From positions 1 through 35,190 of the IMG/VR virus record IMGVR_UViG_3300036864_000058: 35,190 nt of DNA; one strand, written 5' to 3'. Below are positions 24,802-32,131 of this stretch, piece after piece (position 1 is the first letter of the stretch; each line of letters opens with the position of its first letter). Both the position numbers and the translations under genes were made by a program. The notes beneath the pieces are model-generated. The model did no database searches, had not been told where the DNA came from, and saw only the letters and a list, made by a program, of their open reading frames with translations. Source of the stretch: a virus.

Positions 24802-26049
24802 ATGGATAACTATTTAGAGGTACTCCGCGCATTACAAGGATTGCCACAAACACAAAATAATCCTATTGTTCCTAGTGCAATAAATCCTATGGAGATTCCT
24901 TTTGCTTCTCCTTCAGTTCAAGCACCTGGATTAGATCCTAATGCTATGGCTCCACCTGTTGCACCTTCACAACCTATTGATCAGAGCATTGTCCAGCAAT
25001 ATTTATCTATGGCTGGACAAGCACCTGTGCGTGAAGAAGTACCAGAACCTAATGCTTTACAGAAAGTAGCTAATATTCTACTTGGTATTTCTGCTGGTGG
25101 TCAAGGTAGAGGACCAGAATTTATTCAGTCCTTAAATGCTCCTAAAGAAAGATCTAACAGACAATTCCAACAGGATACAAGAGATTTTGAGAATAGAAAA
25201 TTACAGCTTGCACTTAGAGGTACTGAAGCTGCACAGACTGCTGAAGAAAAACGACAAGCTAGAACACAACTAGAAGCTGATAGGAAATTTGAGATTGAAG
25301 TTAATAGAGTTGCTAAAGCTGCTGGATTAACAGATCAAATTGAACTAGAAAAGCTTCGTGATGCGATGGCTTCTAAACGTCAACGTGAAGATGATGAACG
25401 TAGAGCTATTGAAAATGAAAAACTTGAACTGAAACAGAAGCAATTGAAATCAGCAGATCTTGCTAAAGCCTATCGTCTTGCTGGTGCTGCTTCATTCTCA
25501 AAAGAATTAGCAGACAGGGATGCAGGATTAACAGATAAAGTTTCTTCTGCTGCTGATAAATGGCTCACCAATAAAGTTAAACTAGATGAAGCAAGAGCTA
25601 ATCGTGCTGCTTCTGGAGGTGGTGGTGGTGGATCAAGGGGTAGTGGAGGATCTGGAAAACCGGAATGGTTTGTTGAGTTATCTAATAACCAAGTTGTTCC
25701 TGCAAACCTTATCAAAATGAATGAACTTGGGGGAGTTCAAGGTTTTGGTGATGGTGTAACTATTAAACGTTATTTCACTACACAGCAACCTGGACTTGGT
25801 GCTCCACAACAGACACCACAAGTACAAGGTGGATTTGATCAAACAAATCCTAATTTTCAAGGACCAACAACTATTCCTTCTAGTCCTATGACTGCTGCTG
25901 ATATTCAGGATCTTAGGAATAGGGGATTATCAGAACAGTTTATTAAAGATGAGGTTAAGCGTAGAGGTATAGTGTCTGCACCAGAACCTAAGAGAAGTAA
26001 TGCAGCAGCTAAATCTCCCTTACTTTCAACTATTCAGCAACGTAAATAG
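24802..26049 (+). CDS. Ejection/internal virion protein (putative), coiled coil
   Basis: 415 residues with TTGAGGT upstream. A Pro/Ala/Gln-rich N-terminus (to about 110) leads into a long charged helix (EEKRQARTQLEADRKFEIE, and MASKRQREDDERRAIENEK to about residue 225), then a glycine linker (SGGGGGGSRGSGGSGKP) and a compact C-terminal region ending in basic residues. The composition fits an ejectosome component between the two neighbouring large internal proteins. No catalytic motif seen. Confidence 0.6.
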   Translation: MDNYLEVLRALQGLPQTQNNPIVPSAINPMEIPFASPSVQAPGLDPNAMAPPVAPSQPIDQSIVQQYLSMAGQAPVREEVPEPNALQKVANILLGISAGGQGRGPEFIQSLNAPKERSNRQFQQDTRDFENRKLQLALRGTEAAQTAEEKRQARTQLEADRKFEIEVNRVAKAAGLTDQIELEKLRDAMASKRQREDDERRAIENEKLELKQKQLKSADLAKAYRLAGAASFSKELADRDAGLTDKVSSAADKWLTNKVKLDEARANRAASGGGGGGSRGSGGSGKPEWFVELSNNQVVPANLIKMNELGGVQGFGDGVTIKRYFTTQQPGLGAPQQTPQVQGGFDQTNPNFQGPTTIPSSPMTAADIQDLRNRGLSEQFIKDEVKRRGIVSAPEPKRSNAAAKSPLLSTIQQRK

Positions 26050-26080
26050 TATCAAATATTAATTTCTTATTGTTCGAATG

Positions 26081-26121
26081 TTTATTGAGTTTAACTATTT
26101 AGATAATTTAAACTAAATAAA
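26081..26121 (+). other. Hairpin built on a decayed 15-bp element
   Basis: The decayed element spans 26090-26112. Its outer arms lie in a hairpin: TTTATT at 26081-26086 pairs with 26116-26121, one G/A mismatch follows, and AGTTTAA at 26088-26094 pairs with 26108-26114 around a 13-nt loop. It lies 21 nt upstream of the ejection-type gene at 26143. Pairing survives although the element itself has lost bases. Confidence 0.5.
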
Positions 26122-26142
26122 AGCATAGAACAGGAGTCAAAA

Positions 26143-29100
26143 ATGTCTTATCCAAATGATCTTGCTAAAGCTTATGGTGTTGGCGCACAATTGAATACTA
26201 CTAATAACACACCACAACCTAAACTTACAAGAGAACAAGAATATCAACAAGCCTATGGTAATCTTCCACAGGCTTCAAACCTTAATCCAGTCTTTGATGC
26301 TTTAACAGGTATCGGAGATGTATTATCACGTGGTCAATATGCTTCAGCAGGATTCTTTGATTCTCTCATCAATGATAATTCATCTATACTTGATGCTCTA
26401 TCTTTGGCTGGATCAGAACTTGTTTCACCTACCAAACGTAAATCATTTACAGATGTTATATCCAAATATAGTCCTGACTTTGCTACTAATAATCCTATGT
26501 CTACTAGGATCTTAGGTTTCCTTGGTGATGTAGCCTTAGATCCAACTACCTATATTGGATTTGGTTTAGGTGCTGCTAGTAAAGGTGCAAGGATTGGTGG
26601 TAAGGCTTTATCTTCATTAGGTGAAGCTACACAGCTTGCAGCTAGATCAGGTTTATCTAAATTAGGTACGCTTGAAGATGTTAGTAGAGTTGTAGGTGGT
26701 AGAGTGTTTGAAGCTGTAGGTAAAGTTGAAGATGCGTATAAAGGTGTTGATGGAGTTATTCCATTTGTTGATAGACAGGTAAATACTCTAAAGAATGTTT
26801 TAGGCGGAAAGCTTCCTAATGGAGTATCTGAACAAGGATTAAAAGATCTAATTGAGAATGTTGGATTTGAAAATCTATTAGGATTTGGTGGAGAACCTGG
26901 AAAGAATTTAGTTAGGACAGCAGGAACATTTAGTAATTCTGCTGATGAATTGATTAGTAGGATTGCTAATCTTTCACCTGATGTTTCTAAAGAGTTATTC
27001 AAATTATCTGGATTGAATTTGGAAATTGGTGTTCCTTTTGTTAAAGGATTGCAAACTTCTGTTCCTTTAATCAATAAACAGATTTTGAATACTGTTGGTT
27101 TAGGTAAAATTGATGGTATGGTCAATGCGCTCAAAGCATTACCTGGAATTAAACAAGCTGTTAATTTAGGTAAAGCTGCAAGAGGTTCTATTGATCGTTA
27201 CTATGATCTACCTGAAGAATATATCAAAATTGTTGATGGTGTTGCCAATGATCTTAATGCAATTAAAGTATCTACTGTACAACACGCACAAGAAATGTCA
27301 AGAGAATTAACTAAAGAAGGTAGGGAAAGAGTCACACAAGCAATGAATGCTTTTGATTCTGGAATTACTAGTTTACTTGATTCAAATTTAAATAATTTAA
27401 ACTCACCAATTAACTTAGGTGTTGATGGAATAAATACATTTCTTGAAACCAGAGCACCAGAAGTTATGGGTATGGTTCTCAAACAAATCAAATTACAACC
27501 AAAAGAACAAGCAGCACTTGTTGGTTTAATCAATGATTATGCAAAGCTTGGTAGACTTGAAAACGAAGTAGGTATTGTAGGTCAAGGAATTGTTAATATT
27601 GATCCCAAGATCTATGACGCTATTGGTGGTAATGTTGATGAAGCTATTGATTGGATCAATAGAACTAAACGTACTGCTGATGGAGATATGATTGATGTAA
27701 ATAATCTATCTTTGGATTCTGCAACTCGTAGTAAAATTGAAGGAATTATTGATGCAAAACTTAATAGTAATTCAGATATAAAGAAAGATGCTGTACTTCT
27801 TTATGCTGCTAGAACTATTAAAGCACAGAAGAAACAATCAACTGATTTAGCTGAAGGTGCATTACTTAATCTTTATCCAGAAGCTTTAACCTGGAAAACA
27901 GTTGCAAAGGATGGACTAACAGAATTAACTCCAGTACTTGATAAATCTAAACTACCTAAAAGGGTAGCTAAAGATTGGCAATATTTCGGAGAATTCAATA
28001 TTCCCCAGTTCTTAAATGAGGATACAGCTAACGCGGCATTGAAATTCTTTGATAAATTACAAAGTATGTGGAAGGTTACAAAAACTGTAATCAATCCTTC
28101 CTTTGGAGCAAGACAAGGAGTACAGAATCTTTTACAATCTTCTATCTCATCAGGTAACAATATCTTTCGTGCTATTGATCCAAGAGCAAGTATGTTAGCT
28201 AGTCAGATTGTTCTTAGTACTAATAAAAATGGATTGAGAGAAGCAATAACTAATGCAGGTGTTCCTTTCATTGAGAATTGGTCAAGAAAGTATGGACAAG
28301 CTAGACCTGAAATAATGGCTATCGAGAATTCATTTAAGAATAATTTGATCGATAACAACATTAAATTATTTGATTTTGCTGATGGATCTGAAATAACTAC
28401 TTCATTAAATCAAAAGTATACGAGAGATGTAATCGAAGAGTTAGCTAAGACACACGGAGTATTGAGAGGTACAGCAGGTTATTCAGGAGAGTTATTAAAT
28501 AGAACATTGGAATCAGAGTTAGGATTAGGAGCATCAACTAAACTATCTGATAAAGTAAAAGATGGTATGAAAGCTTTCTGGCAAGGATACAAAGGTATTA
28601 CGTCAAAGGTTGAAGATACTTCTAGATTAACTCTTTTCATCAATGGTTTACAAATGGGAGATAGTCCTGTTCAAGCTGCACAAAGAGTTAATAAAGCTTT
28701 ATTTGATTATCAGAGAAATGCTACTAGATTTGAAACTGAAGTACTGAAAAGATTGATTCCTTTTTATTCATTTACTAGACAGGCTATTCCATTTGCTTTA
28801 AAACAGTCAATGGAAAATCCCTCTGCACCTGGAACAATGAATAAGATTGGTCAATTAGTTGGAGATCTATTTTCAGTAGATGATAATGGTAATCCAACAA
28901 CTTTGACTCCGGAACAGCGTAGATTATTTGGAAAGAATTATATTGTTGATCATCCAAGAATCTACAAAGGTATGGATAAAGATGGTAATGCAGTATTTAA
29001 CACATTTAATAACATTTCTCCTTATGACGTACTTACGTTATTGACTGCTGTTGAAAAGAACGGAGAGGTTGACGTAAGAAGAACATTTGAGAAACAGTTA

Positions 29101-29640
29101 ATTGGAATTGTTACTCCTTTTCTAAAGATGCCTGTAGAATTATTAGCTAACAAGAATTTCTTTACAAGTCAAGTAATTGATAATGCTAAGAAGCAAGGAA
29201 CAGTGTGGAATGTTGGTAAAGCAGAAGCTATCAATAATATTCTACCTGAACCTATTAAAGAATTGCTTGGATGGGAATGGGTTACAGATCCAAAGACAGG
29301 AAATAACAAAGCTTATGTTAATCCATATCTTGCATATACTTCCTCACAGATAACACCTACGTTTCTTAGGAATGTTGTACAAGAGTTAAAGCCTAATGAA
29401 AGTGTATTCGAGAAAGCTTACAATATTCTGATAGGAGTTGGAAAAGAAGAGACTATAGACTTCAAGAAGCAAAAGACTATTGAGAATATTGAAAGAAAGA
29501 ATGATCTAAAGGAACTGAGAGATAAGATGTTCTCAGCTAGGAGATTAGGACAGAAGAATACTTATGCTCAAGCTTTAGATGATTATAGAAAGTTACTTCG
29601 TGAAACTTCTGCTGTAAGAACTGAACCTCAACAACTGTAA
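26143..29640 (+). CDS. Large internal virion/ejection protein (putative)
   Basis: 1165 residues, the largest gene; CAGGAG upstream. Long helical regions alternate with glycine-rich hydrophobic parts (RILGFLGDVALDPTTYIGFG). In the second half are NPSFGARQGVQNLLQSS and RLIPFYSFTRQAIPFALKQS, phrases recalled from very large phage proteins of the internal-virion kind. No lytic transglycosylase catalytic motif is evident, so no peptidoglycan activity can be claimed. A 15-bp element is in-frame at residues about 415-420 (NLNNLN) in a linker. The gene ends just before the triple element array. Confidence 0.62.
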   Translation: MSYPNDLAKAYGVGAQLNTTNNTPQPKLTREQEYQQAYGNLPQASNLNPVFDALTGIGDVLSRGQYASAGFFDSLINDNSSILDALSLAGSELVSPTKRKSFTDVISKYSPDFATNNPMSTRILGFLGDVALDPTTYIGFGLGAASKGARIGGKALSSLGEATQLAARSGLSKLGTLEDVSRVVGGRVFEAVGKVEDAYKGVDGVIPFVDRQVNTLKNVLGGKLPNGVSEQGLKDLIENVGFENLLGFGGEPGKNLVRTAGTFSNSADELISRIANLSPDVSKELFKLSGLNLEIGVPFVKGLQTSVPLINKQILNTVGLGKIDGMVNALKALPGIKQAVNLGKAARGSIDRYYDLPEEYIKIVDGVANDLNAIKVSTVQHAQEMSRELTKEGRERVTQAMNAFDSGITSLLDSNLNNLNSPINLGVDGINTFLETRAPEVMGMVLKQIKLQPKEQAALVGLINDYAKLGRLENEVGIVGQGIVNIDPKIYDAIGGNVDEAIDWINRTKRTADGDMIDVNNLSLDSATRSKIEGIIDAKLNSNSDIKKDAVLLYAARTIKAQKKQSTDLAEGALLNLYPEALTWKTVAKDGLTELTPVLDKSKLPKRVAKDWQYFGEFNIPQFLNEDTANAALKFFDKLQSMWKVTKTVINPSFGARQGVQNLLQSSISSGNNIFRAIDPRASMLASQIVLSTNKNGLREAITNAGVPFIENWSRKYGQARPEIMAIENSFKNNLIDNNIKLFDFADGSEITTSLNQKYTRDVIEELAKTHGVLRGTAGYSGELLNRTLESELGLGASTKLSDKVKDGMKAFWQGYKGITSKVEDTSRLTLFINGLQMGDSPVQAAQRVNKALFDYQRNATRFETEVLKRLIPFYSFTRQAIPFALKQSMENPSAPGTMNKIGQLVGDLFSVDDNGNPTTLTPEQRRLFGKNYIVDHPRIYKGMDKDGNAVFNTFNNISPYDVLTLLTAVEKNGEVDVRRTFEKQLIGIVTPFLKMPVELLANKNFFTSQVIDNAKKQGTVWNVGKAEAINNILPEPIKELLGWEWVTDPKTGNNKAYVNPYLAYTSSQITPTFLRNVVQELKPNESVFEKAYNILIGVGKEETIDFKKQKTIENIERKNDLKELRDKMFSARRLGQKNTYAQALDDYRKLLRETSAVRTEPQQL

Positions 29641-29651
29641 TTAAATAAGAC

Positions 29652-29684
29652 TTTAAATTATTTAAATTATTTAAATTATTTAAA
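29652..29684. repeat. Triple copy of the 15-bp element, 9-bp period
   Basis: Three overlapping T-centred copies (29652, 29661, 29670) make four TTTAAA blocks separated by TTA, just after the stop of the 1165-residue ejection-type gene. This is the longest array in the window and sits near the end of the rightward gene block. The 9-bp period suggests expansion by slippage or unequal exchange. Confidence 0.95.
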
Positions 29685-29696
29685 TTACAGAACTTT

Positions 29697-29767
29697 AAAG
29701 GAGAATCATTTATTTGATGATGCAATTTTGGAGAGAGTCGCGGAATTAAGTATTATGGTTCTCCTTT
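29697..29767 (+). terminator. Rho-independent terminator-like hairpin after the ejection gene
   Basis: AAAGGAGAATCAT (29697-29709) pairs with ATGGTTCTCCTTT (29755-29767): 13 pairs with one G-U, enclosing 45 nt that include GAGTCGCGGAA. A pyrimidine-rich CTTTTCC follows the 3' arm. The large loop makes it an imperfect terminator; a processing or attenuating structure before the small gene at 29799 is also possible. Confidence 0.5.
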
Positions 29768-29798
29768 CTTTTCCACTACCAAACCTAATAGGAGCCTT

Positions 29799-29984
29799 AT
29801 GGATCTATCAGAATTTGATTCAATCTTCACAATAGCGCCTATCAATCAACAAGAATTAGAAACTGAACTACCAAATGAAACAATTGGAACAATTGGAACA
29901 GAACAAACTAGACTATCTTCATTTAGAGAAACCCTTTCAATTCACCTTAACCAAGTATCAGATTTAATGTTTGCTTTTAGTTAG
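29799..29984 (+). CDS. Small acidic protein at the end of the rightward block
   Basis: 61 residues with TAGGAG upstream of the ATG. It is acidic in the first half (MDLSEFDSIFTIAPINQQEL, ETELPNETIG), with a Thr/Ile-Gly repeat (TIGTIGTEQ) and a C-terminal amphipathic helix. It is the last rightward gene and is convergent with a leftward RNA gene only a few bases downstream. No family recognised. Confidence 0.6.
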   Translation: MDLSEFDSIFTIAPINQQELETELPNETIGTIGTEQTRLSSFRETLSIHLNQVSDLMFAFS

Positions 29985-29989
29985 AACGT

Positions 29990-30092
29990 TGAACAAAAAA
30001 AAAGGAAACCTTTTCATTATTACACATCCCTACCAAAAGATGTATAGTAACGTTAAGGTTTCCTTTGAATAAAGAAAAACTACGACTAAGCT
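29990..30092 (-). ncRNA. Candidate small structured RNA, about 100 nt, with its own promoter and terminator
   Basis: A consensus leftward promoter (30099-30127) should start RNA near 30092. There is no ORF of note. The 3' half folds with an outer 12-bp stem (AAGGTTTCCTTT at 30053-30064 on the plus strand against AAAGGAAACCTT at about 30002-30013), with inner helices from TTAC/GTAA and ACATC/GATGT. On the leftward strand the structure ends in a run of nine T, so it is also the terminator. The transcript is confined between the last rightward gene and the leftward gene at 30108. Confidence 0.6.
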
Positions 30093-30098
30093 AAGAAC

Positions 30099-30127
30099 AT
30101 TCTATCATTACTTATCATTATTGTCAA
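30099..30127 (-). promoter_or_regulatory. Promoter P7 for the small RNA
   Basis: On the minus strand TTGACA (30127-30122), 17-bp spacer ending in TGA, TAGAAT (30104-30099). It is embedded in the last codons of the leftward gene 30108-30530 and points into a gene-free interval, so its only obvious product is an RNA of about 100 nt. Confidence 0.8.
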
Positions 30128-30530
30128 CTGATTTTCCATCATTACCAAATAATTTAGAAAATTCAATTGCTCCAGGTCGAATCAATCTCAACAATTCAGT
30201 AGCATCAACGATATTTTCAAAGTGATCATTCTTTGTATCATTTGAAGTAATCCTAAGATACAACATCACAGCCTGATACAAAACAATTGTTTGTTTAGGA
30301 TTAGTCTGAATTGTGTATTTCAGATCATCAATCGAAATATTGTGAGCACCTTTATTCTCTTGATCTGATGGTAAATAAATTTCTCTATTTGTTGTATCCA
30401 ATCTCGGATCATCGATTGGAATAACTTTACCTTGTCCAGTAACCAAAGGTTTATCTGGATCAACATCGAGAGAAGTTTTATGTGTAAAATCTTTAAGAGT
30501 TTTATTCAACATTGTTGTTTTCTCACTCAT
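30108..30530 (-). CDS. Hypothetical protein, last gene of the leftward block
   Basis: 140 residues, with AAAGGA about 10 nt upstream of the ATG. The first 80 residues are polar and proline/aspartate-rich (DVDPDKPLVTGQGKVIPIDD); the rest is helical (LKYTIQTNPKQTIVLYQAVM, ENIVDATELLRLIRPGAIEF) with an acidic C-terminus. No family recognised. The small-RNA promoter lies inside its final codons, so transcription of the two overlaps. Confidence 0.65.
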   Translation of the reverse strand: MSEKTTMLNKTLKDFTHKTSLDVDPDKPLVTGQGKVIPIDDPRLDTTNREIYLPSDQENKGAHNISIDDLKYTIQTNPKQTIVLYQAVMLYLRITSNDTKNDHFENIVDATELLRLIRPGAIEFSKLFGNDGKSVDNNDK

Positions 30531-30586
30531 ATCTAACTATCCTTTACTTTTTGTTAAAGTATCTCGTATTCACTGCGTTCATTGAT

Positions 30587-30697
30587 TTATTTTCTTTGTA
30601 AATAAATACTAAGTTCTGTACAGAACATAATCACAGCAAATACTACAATTATTACCATTATGACTTTTCTTACAAAGTCTGTTGTTACTATCTTCAT
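30587..30697 (-). CDS. Small single-pass membrane protein (36 residues)
   Basis: Starts at ATG 30697, reads MKIVTTDFVRKVIMVIIVVF then AVIMFCTELSIYLQRK. A charged N-terminus, about 17 hydrophobic residues and a charged C-terminus describe a single membrane span. The ribosome binding site is weak, but the TAA of a possible upstream mini-ORF lies 2 nt before the ATG, compatible with translational coupling. One of several tiny membrane proteins in 30580-31030. Function unknown. Confidence 0.5.
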   Translation of the reverse strand: MKIVTTDFVRKVIMVIIVVFAVIMFCTELSIYLQRK

Positions 30698-30699
30698 AG

Positions 30700-30771
30700 T
30701 TACTTACTCACAATCTCAAATGTCTTGTTCGAAGACTTACTGCCTTTTTCATCATTTGCTGATGATTTCAA
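30700..30771 (-). CDS. Possible mini-ORF sharing a C-terminal tail (23 residues)
   Basis: Read from TTG 30771 the product ends SSNKTFEIVSK-stop. The overlapping gene in another frame ends YIAFEIISK-stop; the two tails match at protein level although almost every codon differs. The TAA is 2 nt before the ATG of the next gene. There is no Shine-Dalgarno for the TTG, so it may be the 3' end of a frameshifted or decayed gene. Confidence 0.25.
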   Translation of the reverse strand: MKSSANDEKGSKSSNKTFEIVSK

Positions 30772-30874
30772 AAGCGATGTAGCAAAAAGAAGCTACCACA
30801 ATAACAATTACCCACACTCCAGCACTATTGTTTTTCATATAATCTCCTATTAAAGTTTTAAGTTCTTTAATCAT
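30752..30874 (-). CDS. Small single-pass membrane protein (40 or 28 residues)
   Basis: Two in-frame starts are possible: ATG 30874 with AAAGGA (40 residues) and ATG 30838 with ATAGGAG (28 residues, better spacing). The common part MKNNSAGVWVIVIVVASFCY then IAFEIISK has one membrane span. It follows a copy of the 15-bp element at 30890 and lies in the transcript expected from promoter P6. Could be a superinfection-exclusion or lysis-timing peptide; no evidence decides. Confidence 0.5.
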   Translation of the reverse strand: MIKELKTLIGDYMKNNSAGVWVIVIVVASFCYIAFEIISK

Positions 30875-30905
30875 CTATTCCTTTCATAATTTAAATAATT
30901 TAAAG

Positions 30906-31025
30906 TCAGTTAGCAAGAACTACGATAGCTGCAATCATTGCAATTGAAATAATAATCAATGCTGTAGCTAAAGTATTCTTGTCTTCTTTATCTGCACTAG
31001 CAACCGCGCTTATTAGTTTTTTCAT
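30906..31025 (-). CDS. Small single-pass membrane protein (39 residues)
   Basis: ATG 31025 with a strong AAAGGAA site. The reading MKKLISAVASADKEDKNTLA then a hydrophobic TALIIISIAMIAAIVVLAN is a soluble charged head and a C-terminal membrane anchor. It is the first gene after promoter P6 (31070-31098). The TGA stop is separated by one base from the 15-bp element at 30890-30904. Confidence 0.6.
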   Translation of the reverse strand: MKKLISAVASADKEDKNTLATALIIISIAMIAAIVVLAN

Positions 31026-31069
31026 TTCCTTTAAACCTAAACAATTTCCCACTATATTTATCAATCTTC

Positions 31070-31098
31070 ATTACAACATAACATTCATCTAATGTCAA
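31070..31098 (-). promoter_or_regulatory. Promoter P6 for the small membrane protein cluster
   Basis: On the minus strand TTGACA (31098-31093), 17-bp spacer ending TGT, TGTAAT (31075-31070). Start expected near 31063, 38 nt upstream of the 39-residue ORF. Same spacing and extended -10 as the rightward promoters. Confidence 0.75.
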
Positions 31099-31166
31099 AC
31101 AAATAGTATGTTGTACTTTACTTTGCGACTTTTGATTTAAATACTTTCTATAGTAAAACCATAACT

Positions 31167-31409
31167 TCACGGAGTAACCTCTTTATCTTTCATCATCTGT
31201 TCTACAGTGTAAATGGAAAGAATTATATCAGTCAATTCTTTTCCATACCTTCTTTGCCAGAATGCTAACGCATCTTTAGCTTTCTGATATTGTGCTTTCT
31301 CTTTAGGTGGAAGATTCTCTATAATCTTTTTTAAAAGAGCTAGATTCTTTTCATCACTAATATCAGTTTCATCATTTAATTGTTCTATCAATTCATTAAC
31401 TTTTTCCAT
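31167..31409 (-). CDS. Small helical protein
   Basis: 80 residues from ATG 31409, selected because GAGG lies 6 nt upstream inside the preceding gene; a longer reading from 31469 has no such site. It overlaps the upstream gene by 14 nt, a sign of translational coupling. It is highly charged and helical (MEKVNELIEQLNDET, KKIIENLPPKEKAQYQKAKD) with an aromatic FWQRRYGKEL segment. No family recognised; probably a regulator or partner of its coupled neighbour. Confidence 0.65.
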   Translation of the reverse strand: MEKVNELIEQLNDETDISDEKNLALLKKIIENLPPKEKAQYQKAKDALAFWQRRYGKELTDIILSIYTVEQMMKDKEVTP

Positions 31410-31602
31410 TACATACCTCATTAAACATAATATCAAATGATCCAAGTAATGCACGTGCTTGTGGTACATTCAAGTTAAGAAGCATAGCAACTTCTTCAAC
31501 AGTTACGTTTTCGTGTCTATAATTCTTAATGACTTTTACCCATTCTCTAGTTAGTTCATTTTGAATATTCACTCTAATTTCTTCTGATGTTTTTTCATTC
31601 AT
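31396..31602 (-). CDS. Small HTH-like protein, putative DNA-binding
   Basis: 68 residues with TTGAGGT upstream of the ATG. Residues about 33-55 (VTVEEVAMLLNLNVPQARAL) have the spacing of a helix-turn-helix: helix, turn near LNV, recognition helix PQARALLGSF. Charged helical N-terminus. Its end overlaps the start of the 80-residue gene. Probably a transcriptional or terminase-like DNA-binding accessory; no specific family. Confidence 0.6.
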   Translation of the reverse strand: MNEKTSEEIRVNIQNELTREWVKVIKNYRHENVTVEEVAMLLNLNVPQARALLGSFDIMFNEVCNGKS

Positions 31603-31635
31603 TTAATTACCTCAACTTTAAATTATTTAAATTAC

Positions 31636-32103
31636 TCAGGTCTGATTTGATTTACATTTATCTGCACTAACAGCAGTTGCAATATCAACAATGATAGAAC
31701 GTTTAATCCAATCTACTAAAAATTTATCTCCTAGATTATTTTTAGCAATAAAGTTTCTAGCTTCAAATACATCTTCAAGTGTTACAGATTTCAACCTTCT
31801 TTCAAATTCATTATAATCCATATCTATCATTTTCTGTTCTGCTTCTGATCCTGTGTATTTATAGCAAGGTGTATATTTGTTGATTGGTTCAAATACCCAT
31901 TGCTGCAATGTACGTCTCTTATTATCATTTGAAAAGATTTGTTTAATCGTTTCGTGATTTCTTTTAATCTCATCTTGAGATATTTGTTTATCTTGTTTAG
32001 TTTGCTTAACTTCTTGTGCAATACCAGCAACAACCAATGAAGCAAATACCATAAGAACAAACAATAAAATTAAAAACAATCGTGTCAATTTTTCACTATA
32101 CAT
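31636..32103 (-). CDS. Membrane-anchored protein with exposed helical domain
   Basis: 155 residues, AAAGGAA upstream. An N-terminal anchor (LFLILLFVLMVFASLVVAGI, residues about 9-28) is followed by a coiled-coil-like linker (EVKQTKQDKQISQDEIKRNH) and a soluble domain with two cysteines (TPCYKYTG and DKCKSNQT). Topology and size resemble an inner-membrane spanin (Rz), but sequence similarity is not evident and the gene lies in the early-type operon, so an envelope or exclusion role is equally possible. Confidence 0.6.
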   Translation of the reverse strand: MYSEKLTRLFLILLFVLMVFASLVVAGIAQEVKQTKQDKQISQDEIKRNHETIKQIFSNDNKRRTLQQWVFEPINKYTPCYKYTGSEAEQKMIDMDYNEFERRLKSVTLEDVFEARNFIAKNNLGDKFLVDWIKRSIIVDIATAVSADKCKSNQT

Positions 32104-32131
32104 TTTAGTTCCTTTCTTTAAATAATTTAAA

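Noticed and set aside
26550-27134. A 194-residue reading on the minus strand inside the 1165-residue gene.
   Set aside because: It lies wholly antisense to a long gene with consistent codon use, has no ribosome binding site and a composition (many Pro, Ser and Leu) expected from the complement of a coding sequence.
30544-30582. A 12-residue ORF (MNAVNTRYFNKK) between the 36- and 140-residue leftward genes.
   Set aside because: Too short and without a clear ribosome binding site to distinguish from chance.
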